64,000 bases of DNA, taken from the NCBI RefSeq assembly GCF_014208105.1, contig NZ_JACHMQ010000001.1, positions 992,001 through 1,056,000 on the forward strand, written 5' to 3'. Positions 24,996-34,943 of the stretch are shown here, in pieces (the stretch's first letter is position 1; each line of letters begins with the position of its first letter). This DNA comes from Actinomadura coerulea. GTDB lineage: Bacteria > Actinomycetota > Actinomycetes > Streptosporangiales > Streptosporangiaceae. The position numbers and the translations under genes were made by a program. The notes below the pieces were generated by a model. That model saw only the letters and a program-made list of their open reading frames with translations, did no database searches and was not told where the DNA came from.

Positions 24996-27122
24996 TCATG
25001 CCCGCCTTCCCCATCTGAGGTCCGACAGGATTCTCGCGGCCTGGGTCTCCTCCGGCGTGTCGTCGAGCTCGACGCAGGCCCCCGCCCGGTGCGGGCGGAG
25101 CGAGGCGACGATCTCGCGGACGGGGGTGTCCTCGCACGTCGCCGGGCCCGTGAGCACCACGGTCAGCCGCAGCCGCCCGTCCGGACCCTGCCGGCGGAAG
25201 AAGTCGGACAGGCGGGCCGTGCGGGAGTCGAGGCCCGGGGGCCTCTTCGGGGCCTGGCCGTCGGTGAGCAGGACGATGTCCTGCTGCCCCCTGTCGAGAT
25301 CGGCCGCCTCGACGATCTCGTCGAGCGGCTCGTCCCTGCCGGTCGCCGACATCGCCTGCAGGTTCCTCATCACCGTTTCCTTGTTCGCGGAGGCGGCGTC
25401 CTGCTCGACCCGGAAGTCGCCGAGCCTGATCGAGGGGGACGCGGCCGAGAACCGAAGGTCCACACGGTCGGTCGACTGGAGCTGCGACACCAGGCTCTGC
25501 AGGACGGCCGCCCCGCGACCGAGCCGCGAGCCGCCGTTCCCGCCGGAGGCGCTGCCCATCGATGTGGACGCGTCCACCATGAGATGGATCGAGCTCTTGG
25601 GACGCGCGTCTTTGATCCGATCCAGGGTCTCCTGGAATCCCGTCCGTCCGGGGGACGGCACTCGCTCCGGCAGCTCACCGTCTTCCAGGAAGGTCCGAAG
25701 ACGGGGCAGGAAGTCGTGTTCCCTGTCCTCCGCGGGCGCCGAGGGCAGTTCACCGAAGCGGTCCCTGAACCCGCGCATGGTCAGGGGATTGTCCTTCAGC
25801 CAGCGCCGGAACTCGTTGACGGCGGAGTTCCGCTCCTTCGAGTCCTGCCCCTGCCAACGGACCTTGACGAAGGGGTAGTCGAGCAGCGGCAGGTCACTTG
25901 AGTAGTGCGGGTACAGCTGCCATTTCCTGTACTCCGGAACCCGATCGATGTGGTCGACCCTGTGGCAACGGTCGTCATCTCCGAGCGCGAGGCCCATGTT
26001 GTAGTCGTAGAGAACCTGCTCGGGGGCGAGCACCGCGACGTCGTCCGGGGGCCCGTCGCCGGACGCGGCCGTCTGGAGCCGGAAGCGGCACAGCAGCGAC
26101 ACCGCGTCCGGCGTGACGAGGTCCGCGGGCTCGGCGAACCGCTCGGCCTCCGCGGCCCTCGCGTCCCCTGGACGTCTCGGACCGTACAGCACGGGCGTCA
26201 CCGCCAGGGCGGCTCCCGAGGTCTCCGGGACGGGGCGGGCGATGTTGCGGAGCCGGACGCCGGCATCCGCGATGCGCTTCAGCAGTACTTCCGTCGAAGA
26301 CCTGGTGGAATCCGTACGCGGGTCGGCGACGGGCGCGTTGGCCTTGGGGAACAGCGCGAGCACCAGCGGCGACGTTCCGAGCGAACCGCAGAGTTCCAGG
26401 CTGTGGGTATCGTCATCGGACTGCTTCGCCGTAGGCGGACAGGACTGGGTCAGGCGTCGCCTCTCGGAGACGGCGGCGTGCGCGACGTATTCGTATTCGG
26501 CCGTCGATGACGGGATCCAGATATCGGGCTGCGGGCCGAACAGCCGCTCGTTCTCCCTCGATTCGCTGCTTCGCCACAGGCGGGCGAATCCTTCGGAGAG
26601 CGCGAGTGGGCCCGGTTCCGGGATGACGGTCACGCTGTACTTGCGGCAGCCCCGCTTTCCCGTGTCGGACTCGAACTCCTCGGCCGCCCCGCGCAGCGGG
26701 GTCAGCGCGTCCTGGGCGGTCAGCATGCGCAGTTCCAGCGGCTGGCCGCACGGCTGCGCGCCGTCCCACAGGCTGTACGCGCCGTAGCCCGCGAGAAGGA
26801 CCAGGGACATCGTGGCCGCCCCGGCGAGCGTCCACGCGGTCGCGGTCGCACCCAGGCGCAGCGCCTTCCACGTCCATTCGAGGACGCCGTGCATCGTGCC
26901 GGGAAAGGCCACGAGCAGCAGGACGGTCGTGAGCATCACCGTGGCCATCGCCGCGAGGGCGTTCCACCAGGAGAACGCGTCGAAGATCCTCAGGCCGCCG
27001 CTGATGAGGAGGGTGCAGCATAAGTCGATCAGCAGGCCCTGGAGTATCCGCTCGGGCCACTCCTGCGTCTCGTCCCGGCGCTCGGGATTCCGGGACCCGT
27101 CACCGTCGTCCGGTCCGCTCAT
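24996..27122 (-). CDS. Membrane protein fusing a solute-binding-like domain to a VWA domain
   Basis: A 708-residue protein. Residues about 27-115 hold three hydrophobic segments. Residues about 125-480 resemble an extracellular binding-protein fold (LELRMLTAQDALTPLRGAAE, PQPDIWIPSSTAEYEYV, TSPLVLALFPK, LPLLDYPFVKVRW). Residues about 510-705 are a von Willebrand A domain with an intact MIDAS: DASTS at 517-521, Thr 594 in SATG and Asp 621 in LLTDG. Such substrate-binding/VWA proteins occur in actinobacteria without a defined role. ATG 27122. The next gene, 13 bases downstream, is an anchored binding protein, suggesting a two-part surface complex with a metal-dependent contact. Confidence 0.85.
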   Translation of the reverse strand: MSGPDDGDGSRNPERRDETQEWPERILQGLLIDLCCTLLISGGLRIFDAFSWWNALAAMATVMLTTVLLLVAFPGTMHGVLEWTWKALRLGATATAWTLAGAATMSLVLLAGYGAYSLWDGAQPCGQPLELRMLTAQDALTPLRGAAEEFESDTGKRGCRKYSVTVIPEPGPLALSEGFARLWRSSESRENERLFGPQPDIWIPSSTAEYEYVAHAAVSERRRLTQSCPPTAKQSDDDTHSLELCGSLGTSPLVLALFPKANAPVADPRTDSTRSSTEVLLKRIADAGVRLRNIARPVPETSGAALAVTPVLYGPRRPGDARAAEAERFAEPADLVTPDAVSLLCRFRLQTAASGDGPPDDVAVLAPEQVLYDYNMGLALGDDDRCHRVDHIDRVPEYRKWQLYPHYSSDLPLLDYPFVKVRWQGQDSKERNSAVNEFRRWLKDNPLTMRGFRDRFGELPSAPAEDREHDFLPRLRTFLEDGELPERVPSPGRTGFQETLDRIKDARPKSSIHLMVDASTSMGSASGGNGGSRLGRGAAVLQSLVSQLQSTDRVDLRFSAASPSIRLGDFRVEQDAASANKETVMRNLQAMSATGRDEPLDEIVEAADLDRGQQDIVLLTDGQAPKRPPGLDSRTARLSDFFRRQGPDGRLRLTVVLTGPATCEDTPVREIVASLRPHRAGACVELDDTPEETQAARILSDLRWGRRA

Positions 27123-27348
27123 TCGTGCCCCATCGCCGCGCAGGTATTGACTTGTCGCCCCCCGGCAATCGCGACCTCATGATACGCAGCGCGATGCGGG
27201 GCGTCATGGGAAGTGACTGACCGAGGTCGGCCGATCTTGGTGGACCGTCGCCGGCGTCCCCGGGACGGCCTTGACGGGGGCGCCGGAGGGCCGGTCAGAT
27301 GGAACCGAAGACCATTCGGTCGGCGGGTCCGGACCAGAGGAGAGCCGC

Positions 27349-28896
<1,548 letters not shown>

Positions 28897-28972
28897 CGCC
28901 GCCGGGACGGACGGCCGCGATTCGTCGCCGCGAACGTCGAACGCCTCCTGGCCCCCACGCGTACAACGGCAC

Positions 28973-30295
28973 ATGGAAGACCAGAAGGTCGCCCCGTTCG
29001 ACAACGTCGCCCCGCCCCCCGCCGCTCCGACGCAGATCGACCTTCCCGTCGTCACCGACCCCGCCGCCTATGCCGGAGGCGGCGACCCGGCGGACCCGCG
29101 CGGGCCCTCCGGCGCGCTGCCGGACGTTCCGCCGACCGGCCCAGGGGAGATGCCGGACCCCGAAGACGACCGTGCCGGGACCGCACGCCTCGGTGACCCG
29201 GTCGCGGTCTGGCCGTGCGCCGGCTGCGGACGGCCCGTGCCGCAGCCGGCGCGCGGCGCCCGCACCGTCCGCTACTGCCGCGACGGCGACGGCGCGTGCG
29301 AGCGGGCCGCGCGCGAGAGCCGGGAGCGCGGGCTGGAGTCGCCCGGCCTCACCGGCCAGGTCGCCTGGACGTGGGAGGTGGTCGACCGGCTGGAGGGCCT
29401 CGCCGACCGGCTCGCCGGATCGCTGGCCTCCGAGCTGAGCGTCGCCGGCGTCGAGCGGCGGATCGCCGAGGCCCGCGCCGACGCCGCCGGGCTCGTCGCG
29501 ATCGCGCAGCGGGAGCGCGACGCGTCCCAGCGGCAGGCCGAGGCGGCGTGGCGCGAGACGGCCACCGCCCGCGCCCGCGCCGAGGCCGCCGAGCAGGAGG
29601 CGGCGTCCGCCCGTGCCGAGGCCGAGCGGCTCGCGGCCGAGCGGGACGCCGCGCGGCGGGAGCGCCGGGAGGCCAGGGACGACGCCGACGGCGCGGGCGC
29701 CGCCCGCCTCGCCGCCGAGCGCGAACGCGACCGGGTGGCCGCGCGGGAGGGCGAGCTCCTGGCCTCCCTGGAGAGCGCCCGCGCCGAACTCGTCGCCCTG
29801 CACGGGCGGCTGTCGGAGGCCGAGACCCTCGTCGAGGGGCAGCGCGTCGAGGCCGCCGCCGCCACCCGCGCCGCCGAGGACCTGCGCTCGGCCGTCCGCG
29901 ACGCCGAGGCCAAGCGGGGGCAGGCCGTCGCCGACCTCGACCAGGTCCAGGCGCGGGCCCGCGAGCTGGAGCGGCACAACTGGCAGCTCGCCCGCGCCGC
30001 CGAGGAGCTGCGCGCCGGGGTGCGGGCGCTGACCGCCGAGCGGGACGCCGCGCGTGCCGAGGCCGAGCGCGCGCGCCGCCGCGTCGACGCGCTCACCGCC
30101 CTGTCGGAGGGGCGCGCGGATCCGGGCCCGGCCGGTCCGCGGCCGGTCGTCGACCGGGAACCGCCGACCGGGGTGCACTCCCTGCCGCCGGTGAACGGTT
30201 CCCTGCTGGACGGCGGCGACCCGCTCGCCACCGATCCCCTGCGCCGCACCGGCGGCGGCGGACACAACGGACATCGCCTTCCCCACGCCGGCTGA
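28973..30295 (+). CDS. Zinc-knuckle plus long coiled-coil protein
   Basis: A 440-residue protein. Residues 1-75 are Pro/Asp-rich. Residues about 82-110 contain CAGCGRPV...YCRDGDGAC, a four-Cys knuckle likely to bind zinc. From about residue 125 to 380 there is almost uninterrupted Ala/Glu/Arg heptad sequence (EAAEQEAASARAEAERLAAE and similar), a long coiled coil, then a Pro/Gly tail. The layout recalls KfrA-like DNA-binding proteins, although no N-terminal KfrA helix-turn-helix is obvious. ATG 28973 has no clear ribosome site. It stands alone before a terminator. A structural or nucleoid role is a guess. Confidence 0.75.
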   Translation: MEDQKVAPFDNVAPPPAAPTQIDLPVVTDPAAYAGGGDPADPRGPSGALPDVPPTGPGEMPDPEDDRAGTARLGDPVAVWPCAGCGRPVPQPARGARTVRYCRDGDGACERAARESRERGLESPGLTGQVAWTWEVVDRLEGLADRLAGSLASELSVAGVERRIAEARADAAGLVAIAQRERDASQRQAEAAWRETATARARAEAAEQEAASARAEAERLAAERDAARRERREARDDADGAGAARLAAERERDRVAAREGELLASLESARAELVALHGRLSEAETLVEGQRVEAAAATRAAEDLRSAVRDAEAKRGQAVADLDQVQARARELERHNWQLARAAEELRAGVRALTAERDAARAEAERARRRVDALTALSEGRADPGPAGPRPVVDREPPTGVHSLPPVNGSLLDGGDPLATDPLRRTGGGGHNGHRLPHAG

Positions 30296-30363
30296 CCGTC
30301 ATGCCGGCCGCACGACGCACGTGAAGGAGGTGAGGCACGACCCCGCACTGCACTGGCCCTGAG

Positions 30364-30403
30364 GCCGGCCGTCGTACCGCACCGGGGTGGTACGGCGGCC
30401 GGC
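30364..30403. terminator. Bidirectional terminator hairpin
   Basis: GCCGGCCGTCGTACC (30364-30378) pairs with GGTACGGCGGCCGGC (30389-30403), 15 bp with one G-U. It lies between the convergent coiled-coil and cbiZ genes and reaches the cbiZ stop codon. Confidence 0.8.
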
Positions 30404-31089
30404 TAGCCGCGTGCCTCCAGCCGGGCGGCGTAGTCCAGGGCCCCGGCGCGGACGGCGGCGTGCACCGTCCGCGCGATGCGCGCACCCCAGGTGGAGCGGG
30501 GCCCGGCGAAGACCTCCGGCGTCCCCCCGGTCGCCGCCGCGACGCAGATCGCGTCGGACGCCGTGCCCGTGCACGGGAAGCCCGCTTCGAGCAGCGCCTG
30601 CGTCTTGGCCTCGGTCGCGGTGACGACCGCGTTCACCAGCGCCGCGTCGCTCATCCCGACGGGGACGGCGACCACGATGTTGATCGTCCCGGGCCTCCGG
30701 GCGGGGGTTCGGTCCCCCTCCAGCGGGGCCAGCTCGGGATCGGGCGTCCCGGCGGGCGCGGCCGCCCAGGTCGGGACGCGCAGCCCGACCGTCGCCGACA
30801 CGCTCACGCCCTCGCCGTCCCGCCGTACCGTGCGCGCCACCGACGCCGCCGTGAGCATCCCGACGCCGGGGCCCTCCAGCCCGTTCGCCGCCGCGAGCTC
30901 GGCGAGGTGCGCGACCGGGTCGGTGCGCGCGTAGGCGCCGGGCACCTGGGCGTTCAGCACCCAGCGGGCCGGGCCGATGCCGCCGCCCAGCATCGCCGAG
31001 GAGATCATCCGATGGCCGGGGCCGGCCCGCCACACCGTCGAGGCGAGCCGCCTGCCGTCCTCCACCCGCCACACCGTCTCGAGGTTCAC
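30403..31089 (-). CDS. cbiZ: Adenosylcobinamide amidohydrolase
   Basis: A 228-residue CbiZ-family enzyme, which cleaves the aminopropanol side chain of (pseudo)cobamides or adenosylcobinamide to cobyric acid so that imported corrinoids can be remodelled. Family features: MISSAMLGGGIGPARWVLNA, GVGMLTAASV, TINIVVAVPVGMSDAALVNA, VTATEAKTQALLEAGFPCTG followed by TASDAICVA. GTG 31089 overlaps the btuD stop (GTGA). It is the last gene of the cobalamin operon behind the riboswitch, which corroborates the assignment. Confidence 0.93.
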   Translation of the reverse strand: MNLETVWRVEDGRRLASTVWRAGPGHRMISSAMLGGGIGPARWVLNAQVPGAYARTDPVAHLAELAAANGLEGPGVGMLTAASVARTVRRDGEGVSVSATVGLRVPTWAAAPAGTPDPELAPLEGDRTPARRPGTINIVVAVPVGMSDAALVNAVVTATEAKTQALLEAGFPCTGTASDAICVAAATGGTPEVFAGPRSTWGARIARTVHAAVRAGALDYAARLEARG

Positions 31090-31856
31090 GGACGCTCCAG
31101 CGACAGGATCGGCCGGCCGCCCGGCCCGGGGGCGACGCTCACGCGGGCGCCGAAGTGCTCCTCGACGGCGTCGCGGGTGAGGACGAGATCCGGCGGGCCC
31201 GACGCCGCGACCCGTCCGCCGGAGAGGAGGACGAGCCCGTCGGCGTACTGCCCGGCGAGCGTCAGGTCGTGGATCGTGGTCACCACCGTCAGCCCGTCCG
31301 ACAGCCGCAGCCGGTCGATCAGCTCCATCACCTGCTGCTGGTGGCCGATGTCGAGCGCGGTCGTCGGCTCGTCCAGCAGCAGCACCGAGGTCTGCTGCGC
31401 GAGCGCGCGGGCCAGCACGACGCGCTGCCGCTCACCGCCGGACAGGTGGTCCAGGGGCCGGGCCGCGAAGGGGGTGAGGCCCAGCCGGTCGAGGACCTCT
31501 CCGGTGATGGCCCGGTCGCGGGAGCTCTCCCGGCCCAGATGCGGGACGTAGGGGGAGCGTCCCAGCAGGGTGTAGTCGTACACCGTCATGCCCACCGGAA
31601 GGTTCGGGCTCTGCGGGGCGTAGGCGACGAGCCGGGCGCGCTGCCTCGGCTTCAGCGACTGCAGGTCCGCGTCCGCGAGGGTGATCTCGCCACGGGACGG
31701 GACGAGGCCGAGGACCGCGCGCAGCAGCGTCGACTTCCCCGCGCCGTTCGGCCCGATGACCGCCGTCCACGACCCGGCCGGGACCTCCAGCGAGACGCCC
31801 CTCAGCACCGGCCGCCCGCCGAGCGCGACGTCCAGGCCCCGCACCGCGACGGTCAC
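31086..31856 (-). CDS. btuD: Cobalamin ABC transporter ATP-binding protein
   Basis: A 256-residue ABC ATPase of the iron/siderophore/B12 type: Walker A AVIGPNGAGKSTLLRAVLG, Q-loop YAPQSPNLP, signature LSGGERQRVVLARALAQQ, Walker B VLLLDEPTTALD and H-loop TTIHDLTLAG. GTG 31856 overlaps the permease stop (GTGA). Neighbours and the riboswitch make cobalamin the likely substrate rather than a siderophore. It acts at the cytoplasmic face with the BtuC-like permease. Confidence 0.95.
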   Translation of the reverse strand: MTVAVRGLDVALGGRPVLRGVSLEVPAGSWTAVIGPNGAGKSTLLRAVLGLVPSRGEITLADADLQSLKPRQRARLVAYAPQSPNLPVGMTVYDYTLLGRSPYVPHLGRESSRDRAITGEVLDRLGLTPFAARPLDHLSGGERQRVVLARALAQQTSVLLLDEPTTALDIGHQQQVMELIDRLRLSDGLTVVTTIHDLTLAGQYADGLVLLSGGRVAASGPPDLVLTRDAVEEHFGARVSVAPGPGGRPILSLERP

Positions 31857-33100
31857 GTCTCCACCTGCCGGCGGGACGCGCGCAGCACCGCGACGAAGAA
31901 CGGCCCGCCGACGAACGCCGTCACCACGCCCAGCGGGAGCTCCCCGGGCCTGATCAGCGTCCGCGCCACGAGGTCGGCCACCTCCAGGAAGGCCGCGCCG
32001 CCCAGCAGCGACAGCGGCAGCACGATCCGGTACGACCCGCCCGCCAGCCGCCGCACCAGGTGCGGGACGACGATGCCGACGAACGCGATCAGCCCGCTCA
32101 CCGCGACCGCCGACGCGGTCGCCAGCGACGCCGCCACCAGCACCGTCAGCCGGACCCGCGCCGCCGACAGGCCGAGCGAGGCCGCCTCCTCGTCGCCGAC
32201 GCTCAGCACGTCCAGGAGCCGGCCGTGGGCGAGCAGCACCACGGTGGAGACCAGCGCGTACGGGAAGACGAGCGCCAGCTGGTGCCAGTCGGCCGACCCG
32301 ACCCCGCCGAGGATCCACGAGTAGATCCGCTGCAGCTCCTCCGCCTTCATCTGCTGGATCAACGTCTGCACCGCGGCGAGGAAGGACGACACCGCGACGC
32401 CGGCCAGCACGAGCGTCGCCGTCCCGTTCCCTCGCCCCGTCGCCGCGCTGCCCAGCAGGTAGGCGAGGGCCACCCCGCAGATCGCGCCGGCGAACGCCGC
32501 CAGCGGCACCCCGTAACCGGGGTCGCCCGGCACCAGCGCGATGACCAGCGTCGCCCCGACCCCCGCGCCCGCAGCCGCGCCCAGCAGGTACGGGTCGGCG
32601 AGGGGGTTGCGGAAGACCCCCTGGTATCCGGCGCCCGCGACGGCGAGCATCCCGCCGACCAGCGCCGCCATCAGCGCCCTCGGCACCCGCAGCTGGAACA
32701 GCACGTTCTCGTCGATGACGCCGAGCCCGCTGTCGGCGTGCACGAACGGGATCCGGTCGGCCAGCGCCTTCAGGACCCCGCCGACGGGCAGCCCGGCCGA
32801 GCCCACCAGCACCCCCGCCAGCAGCGCGGCGAGCAGCAGCCCGACCGCCACCGCCAGCGGCAGCGGGCGCAGCCTGGCCTGGCTCCCCGGGCCGGGCGGT
32901 GCGCCGTCAAGGCCCGAACCTGCGAGATCGCCGGAGCGCCTTCCCGCCTCGGAGGGCGCGTCGTCGCGTCCGCCTGCGACCTCGGGCGCCTGCTCACGCC
33001 CGGAGACGTCTTCGGGACGCGTGCGGACGTCCGGGGACGTCCCGGCCGCGTCCTCGGTGGCGGCCGGGACGTCCCCGGTGTGCGGTCGACGCCTGCTCAC
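31853..33100 (-). CDS. btuC: Cobalamin ABC transporter permease
   Basis: A 415-residue FecCD/BtuC permease with about ten membrane segments beginning at LPLAVAVGLLLAALLAGVLV. Family landmarks: LRVPRALMAALVGGMLAVAGA, GVFRNPLADPYLLGAAAGAG, the ATPase-coupling loop SVGDEEAASLGLSAARVRL, and GLIAFVGIVVPHLVRRLAG. The first about 78 residues are hydrophilic and Asp/Gly/Pro-rich, absent from typical members (about 330-350 residues). Either the true start is later or this species has a cytoplasmic N-terminal extension; GTG 33100 is the annotated choice. Confidence 0.93.
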   Translation of the reverse strand: MSRRRPHTGDVPAATEDAAGTSPDVRTRPEDVSGREQAPEVAGGRDDAPSEAGRRSGDLAGSGLDGAPPGPGSQARLRPLPLAVAVGLLLAALLAGVLVGSAGLPVGGVLKALADRIPFVHADSGLGVIDENVLFQLRVPRALMAALVGGMLAVAGAGYQGVFRNPLADPYLLGAAAGAGVGATLVIALVPGDPGYGVPLAAFAGAICGVALAYLLGSAATGRGNGTATLVLAGVAVSSFLAAVQTLIQQMKAEELQRIYSWILGGVGSADWHQLALVFPYALVSTVVLLAHGRLLDVLSVGDEEAASLGLSAARVRLTVLVAASLATASAVAVSGLIAFVGIVVPHLVRRLAGGSYRIVLPLSLLGGAAFLEVADLVARTLIRPGELPLGVVTAFVGGPFFVAVLRASRRQVET

Positions 33101-33125
33101 GGGCGGGCGTCCTCGGCGGCAGCGG

Positions 33126-34043
33126 TCACTGAACCTTCTGCACCGCGTCGCCGATCGCCTTGACGAACTCCGCCAGGCGCGGCCCCCAGCGGGAGGCGAT
33201 GTCGTCGTCGAGCTCCACCACGCCGCCGTGCCCGACCGCGTCCAGGTCCGACCAGCCGGGGCGCTTGGTGAGGGCGGCGGCGTTCTGCCCGCAGCACTTG
33301 GTGTCGGCCAGGAAGATCAGGTCGGGGTCCTGCTTGAGCAGGTACTCGCGGGACAGCTGCGGGTAGCCGCCGGACGCCTTGTCGGCCTTGTCGGCGATGT
33401 TCTGCAGGCCGAACATCCCGTACACCTGGCCGACGAAGGTCTTGGACGACACCGAGTGGAGCTGGTTGTCCAGCTCGTGGTAGTACGTGAGGCTCTTGGC
33501 CTTGGACGACGCGGCCACCGTCTTCTGGATGTCCGCGCGCATGCCGTCGGTGACCTTCTTCGCCTCGGCCTGGTGCCCGGTGGCCTGCCCGAGGTCCCCG
33601 ATCTCGTCGTAGGCCTCGTCGAGGTTCTTCGCCGCCGGCTCCAGCAGGACCGGGACCTTCACCTTCTCCAGCGCCTTGACGATGCCGTCCATGTCGTCCG
33701 ACAGCACGACGAGGTCCGGCTTGTAGGCGATGATCGCCTCGGCGTTCGGCTTGAAGCCCGACAGCTTGGTCCGCGGGGCGGCGGCGGGGTGGTTGGAGTA
33801 GGCGTCCACCGCGACCACCTGCGGCCCGGCGCCGATGGCGAAGAGCGTCTCGGTGTGCGTGGGGGACAGGGAGACGATGCGCTTCGGCGCGGCCGGGACG
33901 GACACCGCCCCGTTGGCGGCCTGGACGGTGACGGTCTTCGCGTCCGGCTCGGCGCCGGACCCGCCGTCGTCGCCGCCGCATGCGGTGGCGAACGTGACGA
34001 TGCCGATCGCCATCACCGCGCCCAAGGTGCGTACGGGTCTCAA
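33126..34043 (-). CDS. btuF: Cobalamin-binding lipoprotein (ABC transporter substrate-binding)
   Basis: A 305-residue type III binding protein. Signal peptide MRPVRTLGAVMAIGIVTFAT with acylated Cys about residue 22 (lipobox FATAC). The mature part shows RIVSLSPTHTETLFAIGAG, VVAVDAYSNHP, the rigid inter-domain helix region and CCGQNAAALTKRPGWSDLDA. TTG 34043 is the start because AGGAGG lies five bases upstream and it yields a normal signal peptide; an upstream GTG/ATG would run through the riboswitch. First gene of the btuFCD-cbiZ operon. Confidence 0.93.
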   Translation of the reverse strand: MRPVRTLGAVMAIGIVTFATACGGDDGGSGAEPDAKTVTVQAANGAVSVPAAPKRIVSLSPTHTETLFAIGAGPQVVAVDAYSNHPAAAPRTKLSGFKPNAEAIIAYKPDLVVLSDDMDGIVKALEKVKVPVLLEPAAKNLDEAYDEIGDLGQATGHQAEAKKVTDGMRADIQKTVAASSKAKSLTYYHELDNQLHSVSSKTFVGQVYGMFGLQNIADKADKASGGYPQLSREYLLKQDPDLIFLADTKCCGQNAAALTKRPGWSDLDAVGHGGVVELDDDIASRWGPRLAEFVKAIGDAVQKVQ

Positions 34044-34111
34044 AGGAGCCTCCTGGCTGGTGCAGGGAAGCCGCGGCCCGTCATGACGGATCGCCCTTCC
34101 ACGAGGTCGAC

Positions 34112-34250
34112 AATCGTCGGCGCGCGAGGAGGCGACCTGGCTCGGCCACTTCGAGAGGGGCACCACAGTTGCGGGACAGCGCCGGATTTTCCACCGGACT
34201 TCGCTCCTGGCGCGCAGCATCGCAACGGTATCAGCCACCGAATGCTGATC
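34112..34250 (-). ncRNA. Cobalamin riboswitch (B12 element)
   Basis: On the minus strand, the conserved core GGTGGAAAATCC-GGCGC and CCGCAACTGTGGTG lies at 34195-34161, followed by the B12 box AGCCAGGTCGCCTCC (34142-34128). These are hallmark AdoCbl-riboswitch elements in the right order, just upstream of btuF. The stretch GCCTCCT beside the box (34133-34127) is exactly complementary to the btuF ribosome site AGGAGGC (34054-34048), suggesting translational control by sequestration. Confidence 0.92.
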
Positions 34251-34252
34251 TG

Positions 34253-34323
34253 TCGGATTGTGCGGAGTGAGCACTCACTTCGGTCTTGACGGAGTGAGTA
34301 CTCACTCCGTACCGTGGCGGCCA
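34253..34323. promoter_or_regulatory. Divergent promoters with two TetR operators
   Basis: ACGGAGTGAGTACTCACTCC-GT (34289-34310) is a perfect 22-bp palindrome; AGTGAGCACTCACT (34266-34279) is a second copy with 6-bp arms. On the plus strand TTGACG (34286-34291) and TACCGT (34310-34315), 18 bases apart, flank the first and predict a start at about 34322, next to the TetR ATG. On the minus strand CACAAT (34262-34257) could be the -10 of the riboswitch transcript, placing the second operator in its spacer. Confidence 0.85.
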
Positions 34324-34943
34324 TGGAGGACAGAAGCCGCCGCCGCGCCCCCGGAATGAGCCCGGAGCAGCGCCGCGAAATGATCATCCGGACGGCGCTG
34401 CCGCTCGTCGCCGAGCACGGCATGTCCGTCACCACCGCACAGATCGCCCGCACGGCCGGCATCGGCGAGGCGACGATCTTCCGCGTCTTCGCCGACAAGG
34501 ACGAGCTGCTGGACGCCTGCGTCGCCGAGGCGCTGCGGACCGACCACGTCCTCGCGGAGATCGGCGCGATCCCGCTCGACCAGCCGCTGCCCGCGCGGCT
34601 CGCCGAGGCCGCCGCCGCGATCGACGCCTACCTCGCCCGCATGGGCCTGGTGATCGGCGCCCTGCACGCCTCCGGACGGCGCGCGCGCCGCGAGCCCGGC
34701 GACGGCGAGCCGGGCCCCGACCGCGCGGCCGCCATGACCCGCACCCGCGAGGCGCTGGCCGAGCTGTTCGAACCCGAACGCGACCGGCTGCGCCTGCCCG
34801 TCGAGCAGATCGCGGGCCTGTTCATGGGCTTCGTGTTCAGCCGGGCCCGGCCCGCCGCCGGCCCCGACGCGCCGCCCCTGTCCGTCGAGGAGTACCTGGA
34901 CGTCTTCCTGCACGGCGCTCTCAAGGAAGGAACCGCCGCATGA
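34323..34943 (+). CDS. TetR-family transcriptional regulator
   Basis: A 206-residue TetR protein: DNA-binding domain with IIRTALPLVAEHGMSVTTAQ and IARTAGIGEATIFRVFADKD, then a helical ligand domain. It is preceded by two palindromic operators, so autoregulation is nearly certain; the second operator overlaps the region where the btuF transcript should start. ATG 34323 is used; an in-frame GTG at 34314 would precede the predicted transcription start. Its TGA overlaps the VOC gene start (ATGA), so they are cotranscribed. Confidence 0.92.
   Translation: MEDRSRRRAPGMSPEQRREMIIRTALPLVAEHGMSVTTAQIARTAGIGEATIFRVFADKDELLDACVAEALRTDHVLAEIGAIPLDQPLPARLAEAAAAIDAYLARMGLVIGALHASGRRARREPGDGEPGPDRAAAMTRTREALAELFEPERDRLRLPVEQIAGLFMGFVFSRARPAAGPDAPPLSVEEYLDVFLHGALKEGTAA

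Noticed and set aside
30403..34043. Siderophore rather than cobalamin transporter
   Set aside because: FecCD-type proteins alone cannot decide this, but the cobalamin riboswitch and the CbiZ gene in the same operon do.
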